Counted from the stretch's first letter, positions 21,319 to 33,370 are shown. The stretch is 64,000 nucleotides of DNA from Berberis thunbergii (GCA_003290165.1 QNQO01000200.1:310001-374000); one strand, 5' to 3'. The notes: generated by a model not told the origin, from the sequence alone. A program made the numbers and translations.

Positions 21319-22401
21319 TGTTAACATGGGTTTGTGAATAAGCCTAATGTGTAAAAAATGCACTTTTTTTTTTTTTTTTTTTGTCTTTTTGTGATCTTTT
21401 GAGGATTAAATAAAGGATTGTGACTAAGTGGTTGACACACTAGTATGGTTTCAAAGGGAAGGGCATTGGATGGTGAATATAATTATACATAAATTTTTAT
21501 TTTGTTGTGGTGTTGAGATCAATGATGTTATAGGATACTGATGTTATAGGATACTATCGTGTTGGTCGGTTGGTTATAGAGTCTGTGTGTAAATGTTAAA
21601 GGCATATAGAGTAGATTGTCAAAAACATATTTATTACAGTGTCTGAATGACATGGAGTGAAATACGTCATGGATTAAGTACCATGACCACTAAAATATAC
21701 TTACAAACTTATATACATATGCTAAGGCACATGATAATTTTACTGTAAGTATAATCTTAGAGACATGGAGTAAAACTAGTTCATGAATGCGGTGTTACAG
21801 GCATCAAAATGTGGTTATGAAGTTTGTGTACCAAAATCATGTTTACCACAACATCTTAATTAAGGAACGAGGATACATAGGGAAATACTTTGTGAATAAG
21901 CAACAAAGGAGCTAAAATGTCCAAGACGTAAAATGGATAAGTATAGAATGTTTAATTTATTGAAGGCATTTTGTATAATTGTCGAAGGCTAGTAGAGTAA
22001 CACATGGAAGATGGAAAAATGTTGAAAGCGATTAGAGTCCACTATATAAATGGGACATTTTAAGCGACACATGGAAGTTTTAAAAGGCTTGTAACGTGTG
22101 TATCATAAATTAATTAGTGGCATGCATATATCAATTATTTCTCCTTTTTATTTTCTAATAAAAATTTGGAAATCGGCATTGACTTATATTAGGGTTTGGG
22201 ATTATATTGACCTTAAATGTTGAAACAAGATTAGCAAATAAAGTGGATAAAAACAATAAAATTTTGGAAATCAGCATTGACTTATATTAGGCTTTGGGAT
22301 TATATTGACCTTAAATGTGGAAACAAGATTAGCAAATAAAGTGGATAAGAACAACCTAACATACTTCCAATACTCACAAGGGGGTACCAATTACCACCTA
22401 C
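21319..22401. other. Duplication junction and start of copy 2; no gene seen
   Basis: The copia sequence ends at TTCCATTTTTG (about 21318) and copy 2 starts with ATGGGTTTGTGAATAAGCC, matching 4727 onward. A 20-base T run lies at 21366-21383. Tandem ~100-bp units occupy 22155-22365. Confidence 0.7.
22155..22365 (+). repeat. Tandem duplication of a ~100-bp unit (also at 5790-5890 and 6905-7010)
   Basis: The unit runs from TTTGGAAATCRGCATTGAC through TTGGGATTATATTGACC to AGTGGATAARAAC and occurs twice in a row here. In copy 1 the two corresponding units are pushed apart by about 1 kb of inserted sequence, which suggests the unit was already doubled before the large duplication. Confidence 0.75.
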
Positions 22402-22419
22402 ATTAGGGTTTGGGATTTA

Positions 22420-24408
22420 TTGTATGCAGATGACACCTTAATTTTCCTTAATGGAAGAAAACAATCTGTGATGGAGTGTATGAATTTCCTCAAGAGATAT
22501 TGCCTTGCCTCAGATGAGAAGATTAATGTTGGAAAAAGTTCATTTATGCTGACAGATAATGTGCAGGTGGAAAGAGTGATTCTTATAAAGCAATGGACAT
22601 TTTTCAATTTAGGGCCTCTCCATTTACATATCTTGAGGTTCCCATTTACCAAGGGAGATGTAAAATCAGTTTCTTTGAGGACCTTGTAAACAAAATCAGA
22701 AGAAGAATTCAGGGATGGAAGGCCAGGTTACTCACGCCAGGTGGTAGAATTATTTTGATTAGACATGTGTTATGTTCCTTGCCTGTATACACTATTGCAG
22801 CCACATGTGTGCCAGTGAAGGTGTTGGTAACTATCCAAAAGATAATTGTTGATTTCTTTTGGGGGACCACGAAGGTAGAAATAAAAGGAAGTGGCCGCTT
22901 GGAGGAAGCTTAGCATGCCTACTGAGGAAGGCGGCCTAGGGGTTGAAGGAATTTGATTGTGTAGTTAAAGCCTTCAGAATTAAGACATTGTGGGATTTGT
23001 TGAATACTAACTCGCTGTGGGCAGTTTTCATGAGAAGGAAATATCTTATTAGTAGGGTACCCATTAGGAAGTATGTGATTAAGGTAGGCACGTCACCTTT
23101 CATGAAGGAAGTATTTGATTTCAGGATGTTCTTGGCGGATTATATTACGTGGAAGATCGGAATTGGCGATGTGAACTTTTTTTTAATGAAAACTGGGCTA
23201 TTGGGGAGGAATTTCAACTTACGGGTTGGGCAGCTAGTGAAGACAAATGGCCGTCTTTGAATACGTTACATAGTGAAGGTTTTATCTCCCTTGGACCCGT
23301 CTTGCAACGTAAGGCTAAGGAGTCATATGATAATAGGCTTTGGGGGAACTTGGAACTCGGGATATTAGGATTTGGACAACTTCGAATGATGGGGAATTTT
23401 TTATTAGCTCAGCCTGCAATATTCTTTCGCCATAGGGGGCAAGTTCATAGGTTTTGGAAAAAAATTTGGTGTCCTTTATTGCCCTCCAAGATTTCTATTT
23501 TTATATGAAAGATCGTTAAAAGAGCTATACCGATGGATGGCGAACTAAGAAGGATTGACTTCAACTTGCTTCGAAATGTAGCTGTTGTTCAATAAAATGG
23601 GGATGGAAACCATTAAGCATAAGTGAAATGGCATGAGAAGGTTGGGGCTCATTTTGATTGGTCTTTGATGTTCATGTTTCACAGACGTGGAATTGGAAAC
23701 TATGCTGGAGTTGGTTCCAGGTTTGGCCAAAAAACATCTTCAGATTCTATACCAGGTTACTTTGTTATTTATTCTGGTGGGAGATATGGAAGCAGAGAAT
23801 GACAATTGTATGGAGGGAAGGAAGTGTCAGCAAATTATGTGGTGATAAAGGTACACCATTGGATTAGGCGTGTTTCTAAAAATTTTGTTCCAAAGAAAAG
23901 GGATGGAAATCCGGTGCTTTTACGCAGGTTAGGCCTGCCTTATATGAGGACCAGGCCGATCTCGCCTCGCGTAGTGTTTTGGCTTCCTCCCCCCTTGAAC
24001 TGGTTAGCAATGAACGTCGATGGATCTTCTGTTGAGGGTATGGCGGCTGGAGGGTTTGTCATTAGAAATTCTGAAGGGGATTTCATGGCGGCTAGACAGG
24101 TTCACTTTGGTGTGGTGACTAACAAAGCAGCTGAATCCAAAGCACTTTAGGAGGAGTTGAAATTCTTCGTAGGAGAAGGATTGAGTAATTGTCGGATACA
24201 AACAAATTCAATGTTGGTAAAGAAATGGTTCTTTGGTGAAATTGGTGTTTACAAAATATTTGGGGAGAAATTAGGGACATTTGTAGTTCATCGGCATGCC
24301 ATTGCAAACATATTTTCAGAGAGACAAATGCAGTTGCTGATGCTCTTGCAAATTTGGCTCAAGAAGAGGAGTGTGCTCGAGAAACTACTGCTGGATGTCT
24401 CTTCCTAA
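22420..24408 (+). pseudogene. LINE ORF2 remnant (RT C-terminal part, zf-RVT, RNase H)
   Basis: Four or more frames must be combined to follow the protein from YADD to the RNase H end. The RNase H motif DGSS (first catalytic Asp) is visible, but a TAG follows ESKAL near 24150. No ORF1, endonuclease or RT fingers are present, so this copy could never move. Confidence 0.85.
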
Positions 24409-25184
24409 CAGGTCAAAGGCGCTTTTGTAATTAGATAAGAACCATACTGAATATGTTAGAAGAAAGTAAATAGTTTTTTATGGAAAAGTTTTAAAGGCTT
24501 TTGGGGATATTTCCTCATCTCATAAGTCGACAATGTCAATATCAGTGCTACGAAATGGGGATGTTTCTTGTCGTGCTTGGGCAGATGATATTGGACGGGT
24601 GGTCGGGGACATTTGGTTTGGTGCTGCTAGTCGCTGCTGGGTGTGCGGAATGCATAGAAATTTGGAGAATCTGGCAAGTTGAGGCTGTGGATGTTGATGT
24701 GGTTTTGCTGAGATGAGGTGATGCTGCGTACTGTGGCGAGATGCAGGTGTGCGGAGCTGCTGCGGACCTTGGTGCGATGCTGCTTCTGGTGAAGGCGCTG
24801 CTGTGTTTCACTGTTCGGATGGACTGGAACGTGGTGCTTGTTCGATGGAAGGATAGGCTGCGGATTGGTCATTGCTGGATGGTTATGGTGGTGCGTGGAT
24901 GAATGCTGTTTGTGCAGAATTTAGGTGCAGGTTGGGGCAACAAGGGAGCCCATAGGTCTGGTTGGATTTGTCGCAGCGTCTTGGAGCAATATTTGGAGCA
25001 ACTTGGAGCAAATTTGGTGCAGAATTTGAGCAGCAGTCAAGTTCTTGGAGCAGCAGTGGTTTTGTGGTTGATGGCTAGGTGATATTTCTTGGGCTGTAGT
25101 CAAGTTCTTGCTTGCTTGGCAGAATGCAATTTAATTAGTTATTAGTCTTGTGGTTCTAGGCTCTTTCGTTTACTTTTTAAATCT

Positions 25185-25385
25185 ATTGAGTTAGGTCTTA
25201 CTTTTTGAGTTAGGCATTTTCTCATTTGAGGAAGGCCTTATCTCTTGAGTGAGGCCTTATCTCTTGAGCTTTTCTTGAGTGAGGCTTTATCTCTTTTGTA
25301 AGGCTTTGTCTCTCGAGTAAGACCTTCTTGAACTTTCTCTTGAGAAATGTCTTTATCTCTGGAGTATTTTGAGATTAGGTTTTGA
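25185..25385 (+). repeat. Degenerate ~20-bp tandem repeat in the LINE 3' region
   Basis: Seven or more variants of TTGAGTGAGGCCTTATCTC follow each other with small gaps. It sits about 200 bases before the A-rich tail. Confidence 0.7.
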
Positions 25386-25555
25386 ATCTAGATCTTGTCT
25401 GCATGTTTCTAGATTGTTTCCACGGTTTTATTTCGGGTAAAGTCGTAATGTACCCTCGACATGGTGTAAAAGTTTTTTTGCTTTAGTAATAAAGACCTGA
25501 CATCCCATAGTTACCCCTCCCTTCTGAAGGTTTAAAAAAAAAAGGAAAAAAACAA

Positions 25556-26877
25556 TGATAGATTCTTGTGACCGGAATAATGGAAATGGAGAATCCTAAG
25601 AACTTTTTACTTGGAGGAAGAACTTCAGAAATGAATGGTACAAATATTAGGCTTTATAGGGTTCTAACGTATCTATCTCATTTTGAGAGCTAGAATTTTT
25701 CCTTTACTGAAAAAAAAAAAAACTCAGAAAACTGCTGTATTTTTATTTTATTTTATAAAAAATAAGTATGCATCGATAAATAAGTGCAGTTACAAAAGTC
25801 CCTAAACTCAATATATATACAGGGTTTCTTGAGGAGATTTTAGATTGTTCTTACAAACTTGCATTTTCACAGAAAACTGAGGGTTAATAGATGTTCCTAA
25901 GTCTTAATCCTGCTCCGTGTTCTTTGTACTTGAAAAGTGCAGATCCTCCACTACAAACATTTTTAATTGTGGTTTGCATTACAGATTGATCTTCTATTTT
26001 ATTTTCTTTTAATAAGTAGTTGTTTATATTAAAACTATACAAGTTATTGTATACCCTTCTAGATTTCCAGTATTAGCAAGATCACGACCTATATAATCAT
26101 TACACGCTTTGTTAATATGATCACATCAAGTTCAGTTTAGCAGTCTTAAGCAAGCATTTTTATTGAATCTCCAAGCAAGATCCTTCCTTTCCATCCTTGG
26201 TTTTAGATTATTATGCAAGTTATACAAGATAATATACTTTATATCAAGATAACATTTTCAAGTCAGTATTACAAAAAACAGTAGACTACATTCTATTGGA
26301 CTTGGTCATCACCAGGCTAACTTACTCCTTTAATATGAAGAAATTCATGTCTCCTATCATGTGGCACTCTTGATGCACTATAGGAAGTTGTGGTTAGACA
26401 GGAAAAACATCATCACCTTTGATTGATAAGTTATTAATGAATATATCATTCTAAAAACTTATTTAATAATTCATAATGTTGTTGCGAATTCAGAATTTAA
26501 GCCTTAAAATGAAAGTTTAAGGCATCAATTAATGTCATATTTAAGTTAATCATGGCTTCGCTCATATATTAGTTCGAGTGGTTTGTATGATGATAATAAT
26601 ATTGAGTTCATCAGAGAAGCATACTATTTTAAAAACCATTATACAGTCAAAGATAACTTGATTGGTAGGTGGGGAATGCAAATCAGCCCTTAAATAGAAA
26701 CTTGGATAAGATGAGGTTCTTGTTTAAGTTTGCTAAAAGCCAACCTAACGCATTTCTTCGAGTGGACGATGATGCAAACACATGGGACCTTTGATGTCAC
26801 ACTCCAATTTCTTCACCGAGTGTCAAGCCAACTCACCTATCACTGAAGAAGATAAGTGTTTGGCATTTATTTTTTTA
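25556..26877. other. Duplicated intergenic DNA of copy 2; no gene seen
   Basis: 25557-25650 is the right flank of the LINE and matches 7110-7225. 25700-26877 matches 10545-12245. It retains the empty sites of the copy 1 SINE (about 25795) and of the 244-bp MITE (about 25860). 26361-26545 is the single arm that is inverted-duplicated in copy 1. Confidence 0.65.
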
Positions 26878-27068
26878 GAGCAATTCTAAATGTCGAGATT
26901 TGCGAGGAAAACAGCGAGGAAATGAGGTGACGGCGGTGGAAACGTCCAATCCTCCTCGGGTTTGACTTTCCACCGCACATCCGAGAGAGGATGGACGGGT
27001 TTCACGTTCCACCTACATTTCCTTCGCTTGTTGTTCCTCGCCAATCCTCGACATTAGAATTTCCTTTC
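26878..27068. mobile_element. Foldback MITE in copy 2
   Basis: Arms begin AGCAATTCTAAATGTCGAG and end TCGACATTAGAATTTCC; inner parts (GCGAGGAA, GGTGGAA-CGT, CCGTCCATCCTC-like) also pair. Copy 1 lacks it at about 12237 (TTTTTTTATGC uninterrupted). The target duplication is ambiguous in the T/A-rich flank (TTA or longer). Confidence 0.72.
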
Positions 27069-27438
27069 TTTTAATGCTTCACAACGTACCGGTAGTAGGG
27101 ATCGGCACACGGGAGGTTGATCATGTCTGGTCTAGTTTCGAATCTGCAACTCATCACCAGGCCTAAGTGCAGCCTAGCTTTCAATAGTAGCATCAACACA
27201 TTCCATAGAGTATATAGAGTCACATAGCATCAATGAGTGGACTCAATATACAGAGAATCCTAAACAACCTTTTTAACATAGCACAAGACCTAACATACTC
27301 AACAAAACACCGAAACACGAGCAATAGCATATGAAAAGGAGGCGTTAGAGGATGATTAAGAAATCCTTCTTTGCCCTTAAATTGACATTTCTCATAGTAT
27401 GGTGCCTTTCAAAGACGTTTCTGTATGACCACAATTTT

Positions 27439-27703
27439 TATAACAATCTCCAAAACAGTGACACTTTTGAGCTGTATCAATCGACCAAACAATTTTACAC
27501 ATCTTTACAAATAAAGTGATACAATAATTGTATCAACATAAAGAGTACGATGCTACAAATGATACTATTCATGGTGATCCAATTTATTGTATCACTTTGT
27601 TTGTGTAACTGTTTTTAATTTTTTTGACTAAATTTAGTTTTGACTTGAAATTGTTTGGTGGACTGTTACAGCGCAAAAGTATTACTGTTTTGGGAGTTGT
27701 TAC
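27439..27703. mobile_element. MITE with ~40-bp terminal inverted repeats
   Basis: Left TATAACAATCTCCAAAACAG... and right ...CTGTTTTGGGAGTTGTTAC are inverted repeats continuing through a TTTTGMGCTGTA word. The interval is missing in copy 1 (about 18635). About 265 bp, non-coding; superfamily not assigned. Confidence 0.65.
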
Positions 27704-27848
27704 AAATATACCAATTTGGTATAGTGCCAAAGTCACAAAATTGCATGTTTTACACTTGTACGTATAAGCTCAATTTTGTTGTGACATTTTTCTTTGTCCG
27801 TATTTTGCTTTAAACTTATCTACAATTAGAAATTCCTTTGGTGGTTGC

Positions 27849-28494
27849 TGTTGCGCCTTGCGGAAGCATAACCAAGTGGAACACGCTAAAAATTGTTGTA
27901 GAAAGCAATGCAAATTAATAACAAACAAATATCAATATAATGTGGTTCGACAAGTTTGCATACATCTACGGGGCAAAGAGGAGAAATTTCAATATTTGAA
28001 AAAGAATACATCAATTGAGCAACCTTTTGTTTCCTCCCAAACAAACCAAAGCCTTATATCACAGTCTCTTCAACAAGAAAAAAAAGGTATTCAACTAGAA
28101 GACTCTCTCTCTTCAACTCTTTCGCAAAGGATGCTCTCACAAATTTTCTTTGATGAATTGTTCTTCAATTTTTGGATGTTCTCGACGCTTAATAGGTCAT
28201 ATATATAGGTGAGGGAGGTAGGCTTTGAGGGTTAACTTGGCTTGCATATTCCATGAATTTTCTCTGATGAATTGTTCTCTCTGAGGAATTATTCCTACAT
28301 ATTCCACGATTATTTCCTGGTTAATCCATATTTTAGAAGATTTGGAGAAACACAAACACAATTGAATTTGAGAAACCAAATCCTACAATCTTCTAGAAGC
28401 TTCAAAAAAAAAAAAAATCTAGACATGGGTGGAAACCCACTCCAAATTTAATTATCAACATGGGTGAAAATCCAAACCCACTTCTAGTTCAATA
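27849..28494 (-). repeat. Copia 2, 3' LTR (646 bp)
   Basis: Plus-strand start TGTTGCGCCTTGCGG matches 19311 and 39342. The inner end is followed by the minus-strand purine tract CCAAGGTGGAGAAC at 28495-28508. Confidence 0.82.
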
Positions 28495-28508
28495 GTTCTC
28501 CACCTTGG

Positions 28509-29587
28509 TAAAGATTTCACAAATCTGAGCCGACCAGAGCAAGTACACAACATCACGAGCATCATCCTTCTTTGCCCTACACATTCGGAAGAGTCACGCC
28601 CCTAAGAGCCTCAATTTACATGAAGGATGTTGATCAAGTCTAAGCAATGTTGAAACTTGACCCCATAAACTATCTTTTTCAACATATCTACATGATTCTC
28701 TTTGGTGTCAATTTTCTTCTGTAAGATGTCACCCTTTTCATTGATTTTGTTCACAAAGTGAAATTGAACATTAATGTGCTTAGTCCTTGCATTATGAACT
28801 TGATTTTTTGTTAAGTAAATGACACTCATACTATCACAAAAGACATTGAGATGGTTTTGTAGCACACTCAAATCATCAGCAAACCTTGAAGCTAAATTGC
28901 TTCCTTGATGGCTTCTATAACAATCATATACTCTACTTCAATTGTGGACAAGGCAATTGTAACTACAAAGTAGATCTCCAACTAACTGGTCTTCCAGCAA
29001 GATTGAAAACATAACTAGTAGTAGAATGTCACTTATCCAGATCTCTTACATAATCTGAATCCACATAACCAACACAAAGTTTACTACTACTCACATCCCT
29101 CTCAAAGAGTAACCTAACATCTAATATACTCAGGATGTATCGAAAATTTTGTTCCAGCGCTTGCCAATGTTCTTTCCTTGGATCATGTATCTACCGACTC
29201 ACCATACTGATTGCATGTGAAATTTAGGGCCTCGTACATACCAATGCATACATCAAGCTTCCTACTGCATTCATGGAACTTGTGCCATGTAATTTTGTTC
29301 CTCATTTGTACTAGGAGACATGGAAGCTGAATCTTGAAGTAAAGACCAAGTGGTGTATTGACTTATTTGGTGTTGCCATACATCCCAAACCGTTGTAACA
29401 CATTTTTCAAATACACTTGTTGAGACTAACTCACATTGCCCTTCACCCTGTCTTCTTGATCTCCATGTCAATGTTCTTCTTAGTTTCACCAAGATCCGTT
29501 ATATCAAACTGAGTAATATGGTATTTCAACTTGTTAATCTCATACTTACTCTTGAAGGTTATCAACATATCATCGACATATAATAAT
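28509..29587 (-). pseudogene. Copia 2 RT C-terminus and RNase H
   Basis: Minus-strand 28871-28611 reads FCDSMSVIYLTKNQVHNARTKHI (split here as FCDSMS, YLTKNQVHNARTKHIN), the classical Tnt1/copia RNase H with its second catalytic Asp, then VDMLKKIVYGVKFQHC, the C-terminus. Upstream, 29340-29270 reads ASMSPSTNEEQNYMAQVP. Many stops. Continues at 35682-36110 across the Tat insertion. Confidence 0.82.
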
Positions 29588-30258
29588 TGATGCAGTCGTT
29601 TTCCACTCCCTGCTTTGACCTAGTCCTGCTAACCTCCACAAGTAACGCACATGAACCACAGACCACCGTTGTGGTGGCCGATGACTCTCCGATGCTAAAG
29701 TCAGACATGGATCTGAGTAAGGTGTAATGTTGTAAACAATGAATTTGTAGTGTACCTTAGCTTACCAACCTCATGTCTTATTTATAATGTTGGAGTCTTG
29801 GTTCAACCAGGCCATCGATACCGTAGTTTAGGAAGGAGATCTTCGTGGAGATCCTTCTCTAATTAAGAGTCGTGATATAGGAGGGAAGTTTTATGTTAGC
29901 CATGTGCTCCTAGATACGCGGTAGATAGTTTCCTATCTGAGGGTATTCCATAAAATGAAGTTTTCATGTGTGATGTGTACTCTAGTATTTGCTTCCTGGT
30001 TGAAAGCAGAGAGTTGTTGTAGTTGCCTCTCCGAAGCTGATCCTCGAGATACTTGCCTTAGTAGGGCTTATGGGTATTGAGGATAGCTGTGAGACATATG
30101 GGCTTAATAGGCTGTAAGAGTTCGGGTCCGTCTGACGGATTGCATTAAGAGGGCTTGGAATCGCTTTCAGTGTTGGGCTGATGCTGGGGCCCGTAATTTC
30201 TTGAGATCATCATGACACGTGTACGACTCAGGGATGTGACTGTTTTGGTTTATCATCA
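29588..30258 (-). repeat. Tat element, 3' LTR (671 bp)
   Basis: Starts TGATGCAGTCG and ends TATCATCA. Same length as the solo LTR at 37376-38046. Minus-strand TATA box TATAAATA at 29779-29786. Confidence 0.85.
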
Positions 30259-30519
30259 ACTACTTCCCCCGAGTTAGTGGGGTGTTAAGTCGGTCCACTG
30301 ACTCTTTAAAAAAGTAGATGTACTGTCGTGATGATTGAATTCGAAACATTTGTCTCGAGCGGCACATGACATTAATGGGTACGCGATCGCTCAAGGAGGG
30401 AAAATACAATTTGCCTTCCCTATAAATATTTGTTGATTCGATGAAGATTTTCTCGTTCTTATCTGTGTTGTTCTTTCAAGCAATAGTATCACTGTGAAAT
30501 TTGATCCATTCTTTCTACC

Positions 30520-32140
30520 GATGGCTGATAATGTTGAACTTTCTCCCAAGGATCTGTTATCCTTTACTTGCGTCAAGTTCTTTGAAGGTAGCTTGGTTGA
30601 TGAAACTGAGTTGATCAGGCTTCGTAGTCTGTACCGTATTCCGAGAGATTTGGAAATTGTTCCACATTCGGATATTTGCTTCCGTAGGGGTACATAAGTT
30701 TGCACCGATGCATGTTCTAGTTTGGGCTCTGATTTCTAGTGCCAGATGACGTCTGGCGCTTCTTTATTTATTTTCGTATGCCTCCTGCTCAAATGGTTAC
30801 GAGCGGGTTCAAGATTCTGCTTGTGATTCTTCCGAGGGCTCATGACGTTGGTCTTCGTTTGACCCCAGCGATGATCCATCATATGACCACTACTTGATTG
30901 GACCTCATGGGTCTCTCCATATTGAACTGCCTTTCTTGTCCACGCTTGGTGGCGAGCGACGCTAAACCTTGTGAGAAGTATTGGTTCTTGGCTTCTGCGT
31001 ACTTCAAGCTTGGGAGTCGTAGGGTGTTCCAATACTTTTAGTTTGATATTGGTGAGTTTCTTAGTTGCCGACATATTACAAATATATTTTTGTGTATCCC
31101 TGATGCGGCGTTGGTTTTGACGTTATTCCTTTATTTTAGGAAAGTTTGATATTCCATCTCTTAGCGAGGAAGAGAGGCAGATAAAAAGGGAGTTCCTCAA
31201 GTTCCGACATCCATTGAGGAGGTCATAATGGCAGACAATGTTGTGCGCAGTGGGTTGTTGCGGTGCTAGGTTCACCGGCTAAGGGGGTTGTCAATCATTG
31301 TTCAAGGAAGAATAGCCTGGCCCTGCCTAGCCCGTCCAGGCTTGTTGAATTGAAGGATAACGTGCCTCTCGTGGTTGTTCCAAAGAGGAGGCAAAACTCT
31401 GACCGAGCGATTTCTTCTTTTGGGACGTCGCGGTCTGCATAGTGGGTACCACCAAGGGGTCGTAGCTTCCCTCTAATGCTTCTACTTCCCTTGTTGACTT
31501 AGAGGGGGAGGAAGTTAGACCGCGTGTTGATGCTTCGTGTCATCCGTGGTCCCGAGATGGTTGCTCGTGCCCTTGAGCCGTACAGTCCTGTTTCGTTGCA
31601 CCACGAAGCTCGTGGGAAAGTTCTTGCTTTGGAGAAGGTCTTCGCGGACCTGCGAATGTCATATTCGAATGCTCTCTACCGGGTGGACTCCTTAAATGGT
31701 CAGTTGCAGAGTTCTGGTACTGTTGCGGTCTCTATCACCGAAGCAAAATTTGCTGGTATGAGATCTCAACTAAGGGCAGCCAAGTATTATTTGGTGTCAA
31801 CTTGTGCTGAACTGAGGCAGACTAGGGCTGAACTGGAGCGCCTGGATGTAGTTGTGGACAGATGGTTTTCCAATGTGGAAGCCCAAGAAGCCAAGAGGAA
31901 GCAGGTAGAGTCGGAATGAGTCGTCGAAACATAGCAGCTAGAGTCTACAGTTGAAGAGGGGCATCGCCATGATCGTGAGGCCGAGTAGCGTTCGTATTAT
32001 GCAGCCCTGGTGGGTGCGGTGGATTTTGACGTGTCAAACAGGAGGTCGTTGATCTCGTCCAAGGTTTCGAGGCAGGCTAGAGCTACTGGATCTAATCAGA
32101 TGAATGCATCCTGGTGTCGATATTGATTTTTCGAACCGAT
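30520..32140 (+). pseudogene. Antisense additional ORF of the Tat element
   Basis: On the strand opposite to pol. It starts MADNVELSPKDLLSFTC at 30520, with further conserved-looking pieces on the plus strand at 30760-31080 (RLPPAQMVTSGFKILL; CEKYWFLASAYFKLG) and a 131-residue segment 31524-31919 rich in Leu, Ala, Glu and Arg with heptad-like spacing (ALEKVFADLRMSY, AELRQTRAELERL), probably coiled coil. Frames are interrupted. Antisense ORFs between pol and the 3' LTR, some with a gypsy-type transposon domain (Transposase_28 family), are known from Tat elements; assignment here is by position and style. Confidence 0.6.
31524..31919 (+). CDS. Coiled-coil segment of the Tat antisense ORF
   Basis: 131 open codons within the antisense ORF; the first Met is probably internal rather than a true start. 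The residues QLRAAKYYLVSTCAELRQTR and neighbours suit a long helix. No catalytic motif is seen. Function unknown. Confidence 0.5.
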   Translation: MLMLRVIRGPEMVARALEPYSPVSLHHEARGKVLALEKVFADLRMSYSNALYRVDSLNGQLQSSGTVAVSITEAKFAGMRSQLRAAKYYLVSTCAELRQTRAELERLDVVVDRWFSNVEAQEAKRKQVESE

Positions 32141-32349
32141 TAATTGAGGGGAAGGCTCTGGCTCCGCAAGACTAGCTGCTGAGGAGGATGTTTCTCATTA
32201 AAATAATTGTAACGTCCTTTCCTGGACAAAACAATTTTTTTTTAATGTTAAGTATTGTTTTGCTCCATATTGCCGCGTTTACTTTAAATGCTTCAAAGAT
32301 CATAAAATTTGTACTCCTGGGCGGAACACTTGTCTTTGTTAGGGCTGAC

Positions 32350-33370
32350 CAGGCTCTCTCAATCATTGTCTGTTGGGACATAATGACTTCTTGGTGAGTC
32401 ATTGTCGTTAGTGGACAAGCGCTGACTAGACCCCTACTTCCTCAGTTGTCATGGTTTGCGCAAGATGGACTATGCGTTGAGCACCAGAAGCCATTGTCAT
32501 CAGTCGCGAACCGATTAAGCTTACCCGATAAGTTCGACGATCATTGTCTGGTGGAGTGCAATGATCCTTTGGTGAGTCGTCGTCATTAGTGGACAAGCAC
32601 TGACTAGACTCCCACTTCCTTGGTTGTCGTGGTCCATACATAGTGGACTAGGCATTGGGCACCAGAAGCCATCGACATTAGTCGTGAACTGACTAAGCTT
32701 ACTCGGTAAGTTCGGCGATCATTGTCTGTTGGAAAGCAATGATCCCTTGGCGAGTCATCGTCATCAGCGGACAAGCACTGACTAGACTCCCACTTCCTCG
32801 ACTGTCGTGGTTCGCGCATAGCGGACTAGGCGTTGGGCACCAGAAGCCATCGTCATCAGTCATGAATTGACTAAGCTTACCTGGTAAGTTTGGCGATCAT
32901 TGTCTGTTGGAAAGTAATGATCCCTTGACGCGTCGACGTCATCAGCAGATAAATACTGACTAGAATCCCACTTTCTCGACCGTCCGCATATCGGACTAAG
33001 CATTGGGCACCAGAAGCCATCGCTATCAGTCACGAATTGACTAAGCTTACCCGATAAGTTCGGCGATCATTGTCTGTTGGATGTTGGAGAACAATGATCC
33101 CTTGGCGAGTCGTCGTCATCAGGGGACAACGCTGACTAGACTCCACTTCCTCGGCCGTTGTGGTCCGCGCATAACAGACTAGGCAGTGGGCACCAGAAGC
33201 CATCGTCATCAGTCGTGAACTGACTAAGCTTACCCGGTAAAGTCGGCGATCATTGTCTGTTGGAGAGCAATGATCCTTAGCGAGTCATCGTCATCAGCAG
33301 ACAAGCACTGACTAGACTCACTTCCTCAAACGTCGTGGTCTGCGCATAGCGCACTAGGTGTTGGGCTGAT
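32350..33370. repeat. Tandem array, ~178-bp unit, five full copies plus ends
   Basis: The landmark TGACTAGA (variants) recurs at 32423, 32601, 32779, 32957, 33133 and 33309, giving periods 178, 178, 178, 176 and 176. Each unit holds GGGCACCAGAAGCCATCG, CTGACTAAGCTTACC and ATCATTGTCTGTTGGA-like words. It lies between pol and the 3' LTR of the Tat element. Units differ by scattered substitutions. Confidence 0.93.

Larger units (their letters stand above)
22402..25545 (+). mobile_element. L1-type LINE, 5'-truncated and decayed
   Basis: Starts just before the reverse-transcriptase active site (LLYADDTLIF, YADD at 22423-22434). Continues with the RT thumb (FTYLEVPIYQGR, IQGWKARLLTPGGRIILI, IQKIIVDFFWG), a zf-RVT-like region near 23485 (PSKISIF), and a plant-type RNase H (WLAMNVDGSS, AGGFVIRNSEGDF) at 23990-24400, all with frameshifts and stops. 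A 1.1-kb 3' region ends in an A-rich tail (25534-25553). It interrupts duplicated sequence matched by 7050-7150 in copy 1. Confidence 0.87.

Noticed and set aside
24548..25103. His/Ser-rich minus-strand frames in the LINE 3' region
   Set aside because: Opposite strand of GC-rich low-complexity LINE 3' sequence; no homology recognised.
32350..33370. Regularly repeated units that might suggest a CRISPR array
   Set aside because: Units are about 178 bp without short repeat/unique spacer alternation, inside a plant retrotransposon. It is a tandem repeat.
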